DNA of 64,000 nucleotides from Frondihabitans sucicola (GCF_030296615.1 NZ_AP027732.1:1674001-1738000), one strand, 5' to 3'; positions 28,033-37,119 are shown, numbered from the stretch's first letter. Notes: generated by a model not told the origin, from the letters alone. Made by a program: numbers and translations.

Positions 28033-29448
28033 CACGCCGGGGGCGGGCAGAGGCCTGCGGCGGAGCAGAGCCCACTCGTCGCGGGCGCGCTCGCGGATCC
28101 TGCCCCACCACCCCGGCCCCGACCGGTGGATGCTGACGATCACGATGATGAGCAGAGCCACCCCGAGCGTCGAGGCCCGGACGTACGCGAACGGCCAGAA
28201 CTGCCGGACGGAGATCGCGAGGGCCACGGCCAGCCACTCCCAGCGGCCGGTGAGAGCGACGAACGGGACGAGCAGCAGCGCGTACCACGGGTAGCGCGGG
28301 CTCAGCACGAACAGGAAAGTCCCGATCATCACGAGCTGCCCGAGCCACGGTGCGGCAGGATCGGTCGTGCGCCAGACGATCACGGCGACGACCAGCAGGA
28401 TCAGCACGGCCACGACTGTCGTCGCCTTCCCGTGCACGAACAGGTAGACGAGTGCGAAGCCGGACCCGTCGTCGACGCCCTCCTCCGACAGGTACCCCGG
28501 CAAGTACCCCAGCACCTTCGGCCCCGTCGACAGCAGGTACGGGACGTAGAGCAGCACGAAAGTCGCCGCGGCGCCCACGATGATCTTGGCGGGCTGGCGG
28601 CGGAGCAGGGCGGGCGCCGCCACGATCGGGATGAGCTTCGTCGCGATGGCGGCCCCCAGTGCGATGCCGCCGAACCAGCGCCGACCGCCGGCGACGAGAG
28701 CCGTCGCCACGAGCGCGAACCCGGCCGCCAGGAGGTCGATGTGCGAGTTGGTGATCCCCTCGGAGGCGACCAGCGGACACCAGGCCCAGAGCGCGGCCCA
28801 GCGCGGGTCGAGCGAGCGGCGTCGCAGGATCACGAGGAGGCCCACCGTGATCGCGAGGCTCAGGATCAACCCGGCGGCCTGCAGCGGCCAGTAGGCGGCA
28901 TCCACGGCGACGACGCCCCGGACGGCGGCGAAGTAGAGCTCGGCCGCCGCCGGGTAGATCGTGAGGACGCTCGGCCGGTTGATCGTCGTGCAGAGCCTTT
29001 CGTGGCTGCCGTACTCGTGCGTCGAGAACACGCGCGTGCCCGTGCAGGTCTCCTTCCCGGCCGAGGTGGTGACCGTGGCGGGGAACAGCCACGGGGTGCG
29101 CAGGCTCTCGGTCACGCGCGAGTTCGGGGTGTGCTCGTAGGGCGAGAGGCCGTGGTCTTGCACGATCCCGTCCCACGCGTAGCGCGCCGAGTCGGTGCTC
29201 GTGTTCGGCGGCCCCGAGACCGCTGCGCCGCCCACCAGCGCCGCTCCGACGAGGACCACGACCGTGACCGACTTCGCGGGGACCCTCCGCAGGAGCAGGA
29301 AGGCGCCGATGAAGAGCGCCCAGCAGACGAGGGTCCAGAGCTGGAAGGAGTGGCCGATTCCGGCGACGTAGAACCCGAGCGCGTGGACACCCCAGCCGAC
29401 GGTGGCGGCGAGGATCGTCACGCCGAGGAGGCCGAGGAAGGTGCGCAC
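28024..29448 (-). CDS. GT87 (DUF2029) membrane mannosyltransferase-like protein
   Basis: About 474 residues from a GTG at 29448, with roughly eleven helices. The extracellular loop after the third helix has the GT87 signature DSARYAWDGIVQDHGLSPYE, followed by LCTTINRPSVLTIYPAAAELYF and later ITNSHIDLLAAGFAL, as in polyprenol-phosphate-mannose-dependent alpha-mannosyltransferases. It likely adds mannose to a lipid or wall glycan outside the cell. Divergent from the molybdoenzyme (starts about 100 nt apart) and upstream of the TOBE regulator. The start is uncertain because the open frame extends upstream over the intergenic region. Confidence 0.8.
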   Translation of the reverse strand: MRTFLGLLGVTILAATVGWGVHALGFYVAGIGHSFQLWTLVCWALFIGAFLLLRRVPAKSVTVVVLVGAALVGGAAVSGPPNTSTDSARYAWDGIVQDHGLSPYEHTPNSRVTESLRTPWLFPATVTTSAGKETCTGTRVFSTHEYGSHERLCTTINRPSVLTIYPAAAELYFAAVRGVVAVDAAYWPLQAAGLILSLAITVGLLVILRRRSLDPRWAALWAWCPLVASEGITNSHIDLLAAGFALVATALVAGGRRWFGGIALGAAIATKLIPIVAAPALLRRQPAKIIVGAAATFVLLYVPYLLSTGPKVLGYLPGYLSEEGVDDGSGFALVYLFVHGKATTVVAVLILLVVAVIVWRTTDPAAPWLGQLVMIGTFLFVLSPRYPWYALLLVPFVALTGRWEWLAVALAISVRQFWPFAYVRASTLGVALLIIVIVSIHRSGPGWWGRIRERARDEWALLRRRPLPAPGVRQ

Positions 29449-29551
29449 GTGCCCACTCTGCCCGAACCGAGAGGGCTTCCGGTCCGAACTCCTTACGACT
29501 CGGCGACATCTGACCCCAAAAGGCCCGATCACGCCTGCCCAGGACCGATCC

Positions 29552-30913
29552 ATGGTGAGATTCAACATGCGCGAACTGATGTACGGACTGCGACGGTCGA
29601 TGACCTCGCCGAACCGTAACGCGCGCACCGCCGTCGTCCTCGGTCGCCTGCTCGGTCTCGCTTTCACGATCTGCCTGTTCACAGGCCTCTACAGCCACTT
29701 CCTCCAGGAGCCCGCGTCGTGGATGCACTTTCCGACGCAGCCGGTGTCGCTCTACAAGTGGACGCAGGGCGTCCACATCACCGCCGGCATCGCCTGCTTC
29801 CCGCTGCTGTTCGGGAAGCTCTACGCCGTCTTCCCACAGCTGTTCCAGTGGCCGCCGATCAAGACACCGGTACAGATCCTCGAGCGCGCGTCCATCGCGC
29901 TGTTCGTCGCGGCGTCGCTCGTGCAGATCTTCACGGGGCTGCTGAACACGTTCCAGTACTACCCGTGGCCGTTCCCGTTCAAACAGGTGCACTACGCCCT
30001 CGCGTACGTCATCATCGGCTCGCTCGCCGTGCACATCGGCATCAAGCTGCCGATCATCGCGCGCTACTGGCGCAAGAAGGACTCGTACGACGAGGACGGC
30101 ACCTTCCTGGTCGGGGAGTCCGACTACGTCCCGCCGTCGAAGCACCGGGTGGCGCGGGAGAAGCTCGCGACGTACGTCGTGTCGAAGGACGAGCTCGAGG
30201 ATCCTGCGCTGGTCATCCCGGCCGAGGTCAGCGCGGCGTCTGTCACCTCGCGGCCTCCGAAAGGCATCGTGGGGCGGATCTTCGACTGGATCGACCGCAC
30301 CCCCGACGTCGACGTGAAGACGTCGCGGCGCGGCTTCTTCGGCGCGATCGGCGTCACCACCGGCGCCGTCATGGCGTTGACGGCCGGCCAGTCGTTCAAG
30401 CCGCTCGATCGCCTCAACGTCTTCGCCCCGCGCAAGCTCGCGTACGGCCCCAACGGGCTGCCGATCAACCGGACCGCCGCCGCCGCGCAGGTGCTCGAGA
30501 CGGCCATGGACCCCGGCTGGCAGCTCGTCGTGTCGAAGGGCTCCGCCATCCGCACCTTCAGCATCGCCGACCTGATGGCGATGCCCCAGTACGAAGCCGC
30601 TCTCCCGATCGCCTGCGTGGAGGGCTGGAGCCAGCTGGCGCACTGGAAGGGTCCGCGGTTGCACGACGTGGTGGGCGCCGTCGGGGCGACGGACAGCGAG
30701 CAGCTCAAGATCACGTCGCTCGAGAAGAAGGGCGGCTACCGGGTCACCCTGATGGGCTCGGAGTACGTCCACGACCCCAACACGCTCGTAGCGCTGCACC
30801 TGAACGGCGAGCGGTTGACCATCGACCACGGGTATCCCGCGCGGATGATCGCGCCGGGCCGCCCCGGGGTGCTGCAGACGAAATGGCTGAGCCACCTGGA
30901 GATCGTCACATGA
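29552..30913 (+). CDS. Membrane-anchored SUOX-fold molybdopterin oxidoreductase with internal Tat signal
   Basis: 453 residues from ATG 29552 (AGGA upstream). Residues about 25-175: four hydrophobic helices with histidines at 74, 147 and 161 that could hold b-type haem. Residues about 258-280: twin-arginine motif SRRGFFGAIG followed by a helix, in mid-protein. Residues about 285-453: sulfite-oxidase-fold molybdopterin domain with the Mo-ligand cysteine motif ACVEGWSQ (Cys355). The layout implies Sec insertion of the first helices and Tat translocation of the folded cofactor domain, as described for actinobacterial Rieske and similar molybdenum proteins. Substrate unknown. Stop overlaps the next start (ATGA). 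Confidence 0.9.
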   Translation: MVRFNMRELMYGLRRSMTSPNRNARTAVVLGRLLGLAFTICLFTGLYSHFLQEPASWMHFPTQPVSLYKWTQGVHITAGIACFPLLFGKLYAVFPQLFQWPPIKTPVQILERASIALFVAASLVQIFTGLLNTFQYYPWPFPFKQVHYALAYVIIGSLAVHIGIKLPIIARYWRKKDSYDEDGTFLVGESDYVPPSKHRVAREKLATYVVSKDELEDPALVIPAEVSAASVTSRPPKGIVGRIFDWIDRTPDVDVKTSRRGFFGAIGVTTGAVMALTAGQSFKPLDRLNVFAPRKLAYGPNGLPINRTAAAAQVLETAMDPGWQLVVSKGSAIRTFSIADLMAMPQYEAALPIACVEGWSQLAHWKGPRLHDVVGAVGATDSEQLKITSLEKKGGYRVTLMGSEYVHDPNTLVALHLNGERLTIDHGYPARMIAPGRPGVLQTKWLSHLEIVT

Positions 30914-31362
30914 GACTCGCCCGCATCCTTCTCGTCGGCGTAGGCGCCCTGGCGATCCTGCTCGGCGCCTGGGTGATGTTCGACACGGTCAAGCCGAAGA
31001 GCATCTGGGGGTTGCTGACCTGGCTGATCGCCGCGGTGATCCTGCACGACGGGATCATCTCGCCGATCGTGGTCGGGATCAGCGTCGGGATGCGCCGCGT
31101 GGGCAGGACCATTCCCGCCGGCGTCCTCGCGATCGTGCAGGCCGGCGTTCTGGTCGGCTGCGTGTTCACCCTGATCGTGGTGCCGGAGATCATCCGGAAG
31201 GCGAAGATCCCAAAGAACTACACGGTGCTGCCGTTCGACTACGGCACGCGCCTCGGTCTCCTGTGGATCGCAGTCGCGGTGCTCACCGCGCTGGTCGTCG
31301 TGGTCTACCTGCGCACCCGTCGTCGCACCCCGGCTGCCGTAACGCGTTTTGCGGACAACTAG
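30910..31362 (+). CDS. Small polytopic membrane protein coupled to the molybdoenzyme
   Basis: 150 residues with four predicted helices (LARILLVGVGALAILLGAW; LLTWLIAAVILHDGII; VLAIVQAGVLVGCVFTLIVV; LLWIAVAVLTALVVVVYL) and a basic tail. Contains one histidine inside a helix (ILHDG). It overlaps the oxidoreductase stop by 4 nt, so it is probably a partner subunit, perhaps an anchor or electron-transfer protein; no known family motif recognised. Its last codons and stop lie inside the first unit of an 88-bp tandem repeat. Confidence 0.7.
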   Translation: MRLARILLVGVGALAILLGAWVMFDTVKPKSIWGLLTWLIAAVILHDGIISPIVVGISVGMRRVGRTIPAGVLAIVQAGVLVGCVFTLIVVPEIIRKAKIPKNYTVLPFDYGTRLGLLWIAVAVLTALVVVVYLRTRRRTPAAVTRFADN

Positions 31363-31583
31363 ACGCGCCGCGGCCGGTCGCTTTGTCCGCACGCCGTCGG
31401 GTGGCTCGACTTGGTGCTGGGCTGCCGCAACGCGTTTTGCGGACAACGAGACGTGCCGCGGCTGCGGGTCGTGTCCGTAAGACGCGTTGCGGCAGAACTA
31501 CGCGCCCCGGCGCGAGGAGACGTGCTGCGGACACTTAGGCGTGCCGCGGCAGGTCTATTTGTCCGCAAAACGTATTGCGGCAG
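31334..31583. repeat. Three tandem 88-bp palindromic repeat units between convergent genes
   Basis: The core TGCGGACA starts at 31350, 31438 and 31526, exactly 88 bp apart. A full unit reads CTGCCGCAACGCGTTTTGCG, GACAAC, a GCCGCGGC centre, and then an inverted copy (GTGTCCG ... GCGTTGCGGCAG at 31471-31495; TTTGTCCGCAAAACG ... GCGGCAG at 31558-31583), so each can fold into a long hairpin. Unit 1 supplies the stop of the membrane protein gene; unit 3 ends next to the methyltransferase stop. No T-tracts. May terminate transcription from both sides or be a REP-like element. Confidence 0.75.
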
Positions 31584-31586
31584 GGG

Positions 31587-32255
31587 TTATCGGCACAGCC
31601 TGACGAAGACGCGAGAGTCGATCCGCCAGACCTGGTCGAGCTCGAGGCCCGCCGCGGCGGCGTGACGAGCCAGGGCGGTGGCTCCGACCTCGGCCCACGG
31701 GAACGTCGACGACGTCCGGCCGTCCTCGTCGACCACGTGCGCGGTGAAGACGTCGTCGACGTCGTCGTCCGGCTGCGTCTCGACGAGGACGGCGCCGCGG
31801 CGGCCGAGGAGTTCGGCGGAACGCGTGAGAAGAGCGGCAGGATCCCCGCCGATGCCGATGTTGCCGTCGATCAGGAGCGCCGTCTTCCAGTGGCCCTCGC
31901 GCGGCAGGCGGTCGAAGACGCTGCGAGCCAGCACGGGCAGCCCCGCGCGACGGGCGACTTTGACCGCCGCGCGGGAGACGTCCACGCCGAGGCTGACGAA
32001 GCCGAGGTCGATGGCAGCGGCGACCATGCGCCCCGGGCCGCAGCCGATGTCGAGAATCGGCCCGGACTCCCCGGCGAGGATGGCGCGGTCGACGTCGTCG
32101 GCGGCCGCCATCCAGCGTCCGAGGTCGTAGTCGTTGCCGGGGTGACCTTGGTCGCGGACGAGCGTCAGCTGCCCTTCGCGGCGGAGGGCGTGAGCGTACG
32201 GCTCGGAGCCGCCCGACCCGAAGGTCGCCTCGCGGCCGAGCTCGGCGATGCTCAT
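31587..32255 (-). CDS. Class I SAM-dependent methyltransferase
   Basis: 222 residues, Rossmann methyltransferase fold: motif I ILDIGCGPGRMVAAA, acidic motif LGVDVSRAAV, and a post-motif segment ALLIDGNIGIGGDPAALL that stands where the active-site loop is expected. N-terminal region is rich in charged residues and contains no membrane helix. Target (small molecule or glycan intermediate) unknown. Its ATG overlaps the stop of a 53-residue reading frame upstream. Convergent with the molybdoenzyme unit. Confidence 0.83.
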   Translation of the reverse strand: MSIAELGREATFGSGGSEPYAHALRREGQLTLVRDQGHPGNDYDLGRWMAAADDVDRAILAGESGPILDIGCGPGRMVAAAIDLGFVSLGVDVSRAAVKVARRAGLPVLARSVFDRLPREGHWKTALLIDGNIGIGGDPAALLTRSAELLGRRGAVLVETQPDDDVDDVFTAHVVDEDGRTSSTFPWAEVGATALARHAAAAGLELDQVWRIDSRVFVRLCR

Positions 32256-32413
32256 CGGAGGGCCCCTCGGCGGAGTTCGAAGTGCGCCGCGGGGCGGTGG
32301 GTGCCGCGGTCGTCGCGGGTGGGGAAGTCGAGGTGGGTCACGTGTACTAGTTCGGAGCGGAGGGGGCGTCGGTTGCCCCGGAACGGCTGGAAGACGTGGA
32401 GCGGAGGGGACAT
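32252..32413 (-). CDS. 53-residue hypothetical protein overlapping the methyltransferase start
   Basis: ATG at 32413, TGA overlapping the methyltransferase ATG by the ATGA arrangement typical of real coupled genes. Basic protein rich in His and Arg (HVFQPFRGNRRPLRSELVHV; FPTRDDRGTHRPAAHFELRR). No ribosome binding site is visible, so it would be leaderless. No family recognised. Confidence 0.35.
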   Translation of the reverse strand: MSPPLHVFQPFRGNRRPLRSELVHVTHLDFPTRDDRGTHRPAAHFELRRGALR

Positions 32414-32523
32414 GGACCGAGGCTAGGCGCGTCAGAGGACGCTCGTGCGCCGCAATCCTTACGGAACCCGAACATCTGTGGAAACGCGCCTCGCGCCCTC
32501 CGCGGACGCGGGATCATTTCCTC

Positions 32524-33318
32524 ATGACGCTTTCGTCCCCGACGCCCGCCACCGCCTCCGAGGCGGTCCCGTCGCGCGTCGTTCTCGTCGTCGAAGACGA
32601 CCCGATCGTGGCCGAGGTGGTCGTGTCGTACCTGCGCAGGCGCGGGCACGTCGCCGAGCTGATCACCGACGGTCTCGCCGCCGTGGCCCGCGTTCGCGAG
32701 AGCCGACCCGATCTGATCCTGCTCGATCGGATGCTGCCCGGCATCGACGGTCTCGAGGTGTGCCGACGCATTCGGGCCGAGGTCGACGTGCCGGTGATCA
32801 TGCTCACCGCCCTCGGACAGGAGGACGATCGCATCGACGGGCTGGAGGCGGGCGCCGACGACTACCTCGTCAAGCCGTTCTCGCCCCGCGAGCTGATGCT
32901 GCGCGTCGACGCGGTCCTGCGCCGGACCGCGGTGCCGTTCGAAGCCATCTCCGTGATCCAGCGCGGGCCCTTTCGGCTCGACACGTCTCGGCGCGAGATC
33001 ACGCTCGACGGCCGCGTACTACCGCTGACCGTTCGCGAATTCGACCTGCTCGAGTTCTTCGTGCGGCACGCCGACCAGGTGTTCCGGCGCGACGAACTCC
33101 TGAAGGCCGTGTGGCAGTGGGAACTCGGCGACCTGTCGACCGTGACGGTGCACGTGAGGCGCCTGCGCGAGAAAGTCGAGCCCGATCCGTCCTCACCCGT
33201 TCACCTGTTGACGGTGTGGGGCGTCGGCTACCGGTTCGCACCGACGCTCGCTCGCCCGACGCTCGCTCGCCCGACGGCCGCGGACTCGGGTGCCGCGGAC
33301 GAGGCAGGTTCGGAATGA
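32524..33318 (+). CDS. OmpR/PhoB-family response regulator
   Basis: 264 residues. Receiver domain (residues about 19-135) with acidic pair Glu24-Asp25/26, phospho-acceptor Asp68 (LILLDRMLPG) and Lys117 (LVKPFSP); winged-helix DNA-binding domain with LTVREFDLLEFFVRH and TVHVRRLREKVE near the end. A 15-bp tandem duplication near the 3' end encodes the repeated tail ARPTLARPT. Stop overlaps the kinase start (ATGA). Probably controls this envelope/molybdenum locus, judged only by position. Confidence 0.93.
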   Translation: MTLSSPTPATASEAVPSRVVLVVEDDPIVAEVVVSYLRRRGHVAELITDGLAAVARVRESRPDLILLDRMLPGIDGLEVCRRIRAEVDVPVIMLTALGQEDDRIDGLEAGADDYLVKPFSPRELMLRVDAVLRRTAVPFEAISVIQRGPFRLDTSRREITLDGRVLPLTVREFDLLEFFVRHADQVFRRDELLKAVWQWELGDLSTVTVHVRRLREKVEPDPSSPVHLLTVWGVGYRFAPTLARPTLARPTAADSGAADEAGSE

Positions 33319-34505
33319 GCTTCGTGGACTTCCTGCACGTCTGGGCTTTCGCTCTCGGCGCGGCCGTCGCCGTCGGCGTCGTGGCGCTGGTGGTACTGCG
33401 CCTTCTGAGGAGCGCGAGCCTGGTGCTGCAAGTCGTCGTCGTCGCCGTCGCCACTGTCGGGTCGCTCGTCTTCGGGATGCTGATCGCGTCGAAGCAGATG
33501 TACGTCTCGTCGAACGACTTCGCCCTGTTCCTGTGGCTCGCCCTGCTGGCCGGCGCGGTGTCGGTCGGGCTCGCGATCCTGCTCGGCTCGTCTCTCGTGC
33601 GCAACAGTCGGCGCCTCGTCGTGCAGGCTCGCACCGTCGGTGCCGGGCCTGAAGGCCCCGCCGGGCGCGAGGGCGCGGGCGGCTCTGGCGGCTCTGGCTT
33701 CGATTCGGGGCGCCACGTGGCGAACGAGTTCGCGGCGCTGGGGCGCGAGCTGGCGGCGTCCGACCTCCGCCTTTCGCAGTCGCGCGAGCGCGAGGCGCGC
33801 GCCGAGGCGGCTCGCCGTCAGCTCGTCGCTTGGATCTCGCACGACCTCCGCACGCCGTTGGCCGGCCTTCGCGCCATGGCCGAAGCGCTCGACGACGGCG
33901 TCGCCGAAGACGCCCCGAGATACCACCGCCAGATGCTGGCCCAGGTCGACAGGCTCGGCGGCATGGTCGACGACCTCTTCCAGCTCTCGACGTTGCACGC
34001 CGGCGCCCTCCGTCTCGCCGTGCAGACGATGAGTGTCACCGAATTGGTCGACGACATCGTCGGCGAGCTGGGGCAGATCGCTCGGTCGCGCGGGCTCACG
34101 TTGGTCGGTCGTGACGTCGCCGACATCGCGCTGGAAGCCGACCCCGACGAACTGGCCCGCGCGGTGGCCAACCTGACGATGAACAGCATCCGGTTGTCTC
34201 CTCCCGGCAGCGAGATCGTGCTTTCCGCTCGACTCGGCGAAGACGACTTCGTTGTGCTCTCCGTCACCGACTCGGCCGGCGGCATTCGTGAGACCGACCT
34301 GGGCCGCGTGTTCGAGCCGGGGTGGCGGGCGAGCGTGTCGCGGACCCCGGGTGCCGGCTCGCCGGCCCAGGTGGGAGGCGCCGGCCTCGGTCTCGCGATC
34401 GTGCAGGGCATCGTCGTGGCCCACCACGGCCGGGTGACGGTGTCGAACGTCGACGCCGGGTGCCGGTTCGAGCTGGTCCTGCCGCGTCGCTCCGGTCTCG
34501 TGTAG
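33315..34505 (+). CDS. Sensor histidine kinase
   Basis: 396 residues. Three hydrophobic helices at about 12-30, 35-58 and 70-92, with only short loops between them, so the sensor is intramembrane or membrane-near rather than a large external domain. A Gly-rich linker (about 108-132) precedes the dimerisation helix with phospho-accepting His176 (WISHDLRTPLAGL), then the ATPase domain: N box (AVANLTMNSIRLSP), G1-type TDSAGGI and G2 GGAGLGLAIVQGI. Partner of the upstream regulator by 4-nt overlap. Confidence 0.92.
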   Translation: MSFVDFLHVWAFALGAAVAVGVVALVVLRLLRSASLVLQVVVVAVATVGSLVFGMLIASKQMYVSSNDFALFLWLALLAGAVSVGLAILLGSSLVRNSRRLVVQARTVGAGPEGPAGREGAGGSGGSGFDSGRHVANEFAALGRELAASDLRLSQSREREARAEAARRQLVAWISHDLRTPLAGLRAMAEALDDGVAEDAPRYHRQMLAQVDRLGGMVDDLFQLSTLHAGALRLAVQTMSVTELVDDIVGELGQIARSRGLTLVGRDVADIALEADPDELARAVANLTMNSIRLSPPGSEIVLSARLGEDDFVVLSVTDSAGGIRETDLGRVFEPGWRASVSRTPGAGSPAQVGGAGLGLAIVQGIVVAHHGRVTVSNVDAGCRFELVLPRRSGLV

Positions 34506-34536
34506 GGAGGGACGCTCTGCCGTCGACGTGACCTGC

Positions 34537-34592
34537 CGAGAGGGCCGAAATGTACCTCCGGTGCAACCAAAGCGTGCATTTCGGCCCTCTCG
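34537..34592. terminator. Perfect inverted repeat between convergent genes
   Basis: 16-nt arms CGAGAGGGCCGAAATG (34537-34552) and its exact complement at 34577-34592, with a 24-nt loop. It separates the kinase end from the oppositely oriented DUF2064 gene; a bidirectional terminator is the simplest reading. Confidence 0.55.
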
Positions 34593-34632
34593 AGGCCCCC
34601 GAGGACCGGGGGCGTGGCCGATCCGTGATGCG

Positions 34633-35277
34633 TCAGGCGGGCTCCACGACGAACTGCCGGATCACGTCGAAGTCGCGAAGCGTGCGGGCGAAGCGCGTGT
34701 CGGGTGCGAGCCCGGCGACGGTGCGAGCGTCGTCGATCGTGTCGACGTCGGTCAGCTCGGGCAGGAAGTCGACCTCGAGGCCGTGGCGGGCCAAGCGGTG
34801 GAGCTGGTGGTTGCCCGTGTCGCTCTGAGACATCGGCACACCGCGGACGACGTCGCCCGTCGGGTTCCGGAGCGCCAGCGCCCAGTAGCCGCCGTCGTCG
34901 GCCGGACCGAACCAGGCGTCGACGCCGGTGGGCCACTCCTCGAAGACGGGTGCCAGCATCGCGGCGGTGAGTTGCGGGGTGTCCATCCCGACCAGCACGA
35001 GGGGCTCGTCGATCAGGTCGAAGACGGCGCCGAGCCGCTCGTCGAGCCCTCCGGAGACCTGCGGCACGACCTCGTACCCCGCCGCGTCGGCCGGCGGGTT
35101 CTCCCCGTCGAAGAGCAGGATCCGACGACTCGCCGGCAGGGCGGAGAGCGTCTCGAGCGTGTCCGAGAGGCTGGCGGAGGCGACGAGCGCCGCCTGCTCG
35201 AGGGTGAGCGGCGGGTGCAGTCGCGTCTTGACCTTGCCGGGCAGGCACTCCTTGGCGATCACCACGAGCGCGGTCAT
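34633..35277 (-). CDS. DUF2064 / TIGR04282-type glycosyltransferase-like protein
   Basis: 214 residues with a nucleotide-sugar-transferase-like fold: VVIAKECLPGKVKTRLHPP at the N-terminus (the PGxxKTRL signature of the family), PLVLVGMDTPQLTAAML (acidic GxDxP motif) and WFGPADDGGYWALAL. The family is named after cyanobacterial arsenosugar gene neighbourhoods, but most members are uncharacterised. Its ATG overlaps the GT2 stop (ATGA), so both are made together. Confidence 0.82.
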   Translation of the reverse strand: MTALVVIAKECLPGKVKTRLHPPLTLEQAALVASASLSDTLETLSALPASRRILLFDGENPPADAAGYEVVPQVSGGLDERLGAVFDLIDEPLVLVGMDTPQLTAAMLAPVFEEWPTGVDAWFGPADDGGYWALALRNPTGDVVRGVPMSQSDTGNHQLHRLARHGLEVDFLPELTDVDTIDDARTVAGLAPDTRFARTLRDFDVIRQFVVEPA

Positions 35278-35986
35278 CGGGTCACCGCCGACGTGGCCGC
35301 GGGGCGCGGAGCGGCGGCCCGGGACGGTGCGTCGCGCAGCAGCGCCGACATGTCGTGGATGGCGCGCATCGTCCCGCGCAGGGTTCCGGTCACCTTGCTG
35401 CGCCCGACCCGCGGCGAGTACGGCGCGTCGAGTTCGACGATGCGGAAGCCGCGCTCCGACCCGCGCAGGACCATCTCGAGCGGGTAACCGCTCCGGCGAT
35501 CCTGCAGGTCGAGGAGAGGAGGTCTTCGCGGCGCGCGGCGCGCATCGGACCGAGGTCGTGCAGGCGCACGCCCGAGGCGCGGCGCATCAGCCGCGCGAGG
35601 ACCAGGTTGGCGAATCGCGCGTGAAGCGGCCATGCGCCGCGGACGGTCGGGCGTCGGCGGCCGAGAGTGAGGTCGGCGTCACCGGCGGCGACGGGAGCGA
35701 CGAGGCGAGGGAGATCCTGCGGGTCCATCGAGGCGTCGGCATCGCAGAAGGCGACGACCGGCGCGGTGGCCGCGAGAAGGCCGGCGTGAGCGGCGGCACC
35801 GAAACCGCGTCGTGCTTCGGAGACGACGGTGGCGCCGAGTTCGCGGGCCAGGGCGGCGGAGCGGTCGGTCGAACCGTTGTCGACGACGATGGCGCGATAG
35901 CCCTCGGGGAGGCGGGAGAGGATCCACGGCAGCGCGGCCTCTTCGTCCAGACAGGGCAGGATCACGTCGACGACGGCGATGCTCAT
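35274..35986 (-). CDS. GT2 family glycosyltransferase (dolichyl-phosphate-sugar-synthase-like; frameshifted)
   Basis: 237 residues after repair, a compact cytosolic GT-A enzyme. DVILPCLDEEAALPWIL, IVVDNGSTDRSA and the DXD-type metal motif FCDADASMDP; LGRRRPTVRGAWPLHARFAN is similar to acceptor-side loops of prenyl-phosphate glucose/mannose synthases. The break is a GG pair at 35513-35514 (three needed), after which GYPLEMVLRGSERGFRIVELD continues. No membrane helix. It may supply polyprenyl-phosphate sugar for the GT87/GT39 enzymes of the window. Confidence 0.85.
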
Positions 35987-36061
35987 GATGACTCCGGTTC
36001 TGCGGCAACCCCAGACGGTGCCGCGAAGAGTGTTCGGAGCCGAGGTCGATTCGGTGGGATG

Positions 36062-37119
36062 TTACACGCTCGCGCGGAGCGGCGCGCTCGCGAACTCCGC
36101 CATGCCCGCGTCGAACGACACCGAGGGCGACCAGCCGAGCTCCACCCGGAGACGTTCGGACGACGCCGTGATGTGCCGGACGTCGCCGGAGCGGTACTCG
36201 CCCGTGACGACGGGTTCGAGGCCGCCCGCGTGCCGGCTCAGGGCGGCGGCCATCTCGCCGATCGTGTGGACGTGGCCCGAACCGACGTTGAAGGCCCGGA
36301 ACGTGTCGGCGCCCTGCTCGGCCGTCCAGTCGAGGGCGGCGACGTTGGCGCCGGCGACGTCGCGCACGTGCACGAAATCGCGCCTCTGGGCGCCGTCCTC
36401 GAACACGCGAGGGCTTCGCCGCGCTCGATCGCCGAGCGGAACAGCGACGCGACTCCGGCGTAGGGCGTGTTCTGCGGCATGCTCGGGCCGTAGACGTTGT
36501 GGTAGCGCAGCGCTGCGGCGCGTCCGCCGGTGCTGCGGGCCCACGACGTCGCCAGATGCTCCTGCGTCAATTTGGTGATGGCGTACACGTTGCGGGGGTC
36601 GAGAGGCGCATCCTCCGCGATCAGCTCGGGCCGGAGGAGCTCGCCGGCATCGTCGCGGGGGTCGAAGACGCCGGCGTCGAGGTCGGCGATGCGGCGCGGG
36701 GCCGGCCTCACGATCCCGCCGCTCCCGCGGTAGGCGCCCTCGCCGTAGACGACCATCGACGAGGCCACGACCAGGCGGTCGATCTGCGCCCGGGCCATGG
36801 CCGCGAGCACCACCGCGGTGCCGAGCTCGTTGGTCGAGACGTAGTCGGGAGCGTCCTGGAAATCGACTCCCAACCCCACTTTGGCCGCCTGGTGACAGAC
36901 CGCCGTGACGCCATCGAGGGCTGCGTCGACGGCCGCAGGATCCCGGACGTCGCCCTCGCGGAAGTCCACCCGCGGATCGAACGTCGGCCGGGCTCCGTGC
37001 ACGTCCGGCCGCAGGTCGTCGAGGACGCGTACCGCCCAACCTCGCTCGAGCGCCGCCGTCACGACGGCGCCGCCGATGAAACCGGCACCGCCCGTGACCA
37101 GGAGCAGGTCGTCGCTCAC
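36062..37119 (-). CDS. NAD-dependent sugar epimerase/dehydratase (extended SDR; frameshifted)
   Basis: 352 residues after repair. Cofactor motif LLLVTGGAGFIGGAVV, then VCHQAAKVG, VVASSMVVYGEG, and the catalytic YAITKLTQEH (YxxxK); the C-terminal part has DFVHVRDVAGANVAALDW and FNVGSGHVHTIGEM. These are normal for UDP-glucose-4-epimerase-like or dTDP-glucose dehydratase-like enzymes. The break is near 36408 (one G missing on the + strand). GTG start overlaps the MTA phosphorylase stop (GTGA). Confidence 0.86.

Noticed and set aside
27494..30895. Minus-strand open frame of 1,133 codons
   Set aside because: It is a low-complexity Arg/Gly/Pro shadow of the molybdoenzyme and GT87 genes with no domain; typical of high-GC antisense frames. 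The same holds for minus-strand frames over metG (2520-4664) and 50432-53188.
31283..31534. Small protein with repeated CPQNALRQP units on the minus strand
   Set aside because: It is the translation of the 88-bp palindromic DNA repeats and overlaps a real gene end; no binding site.
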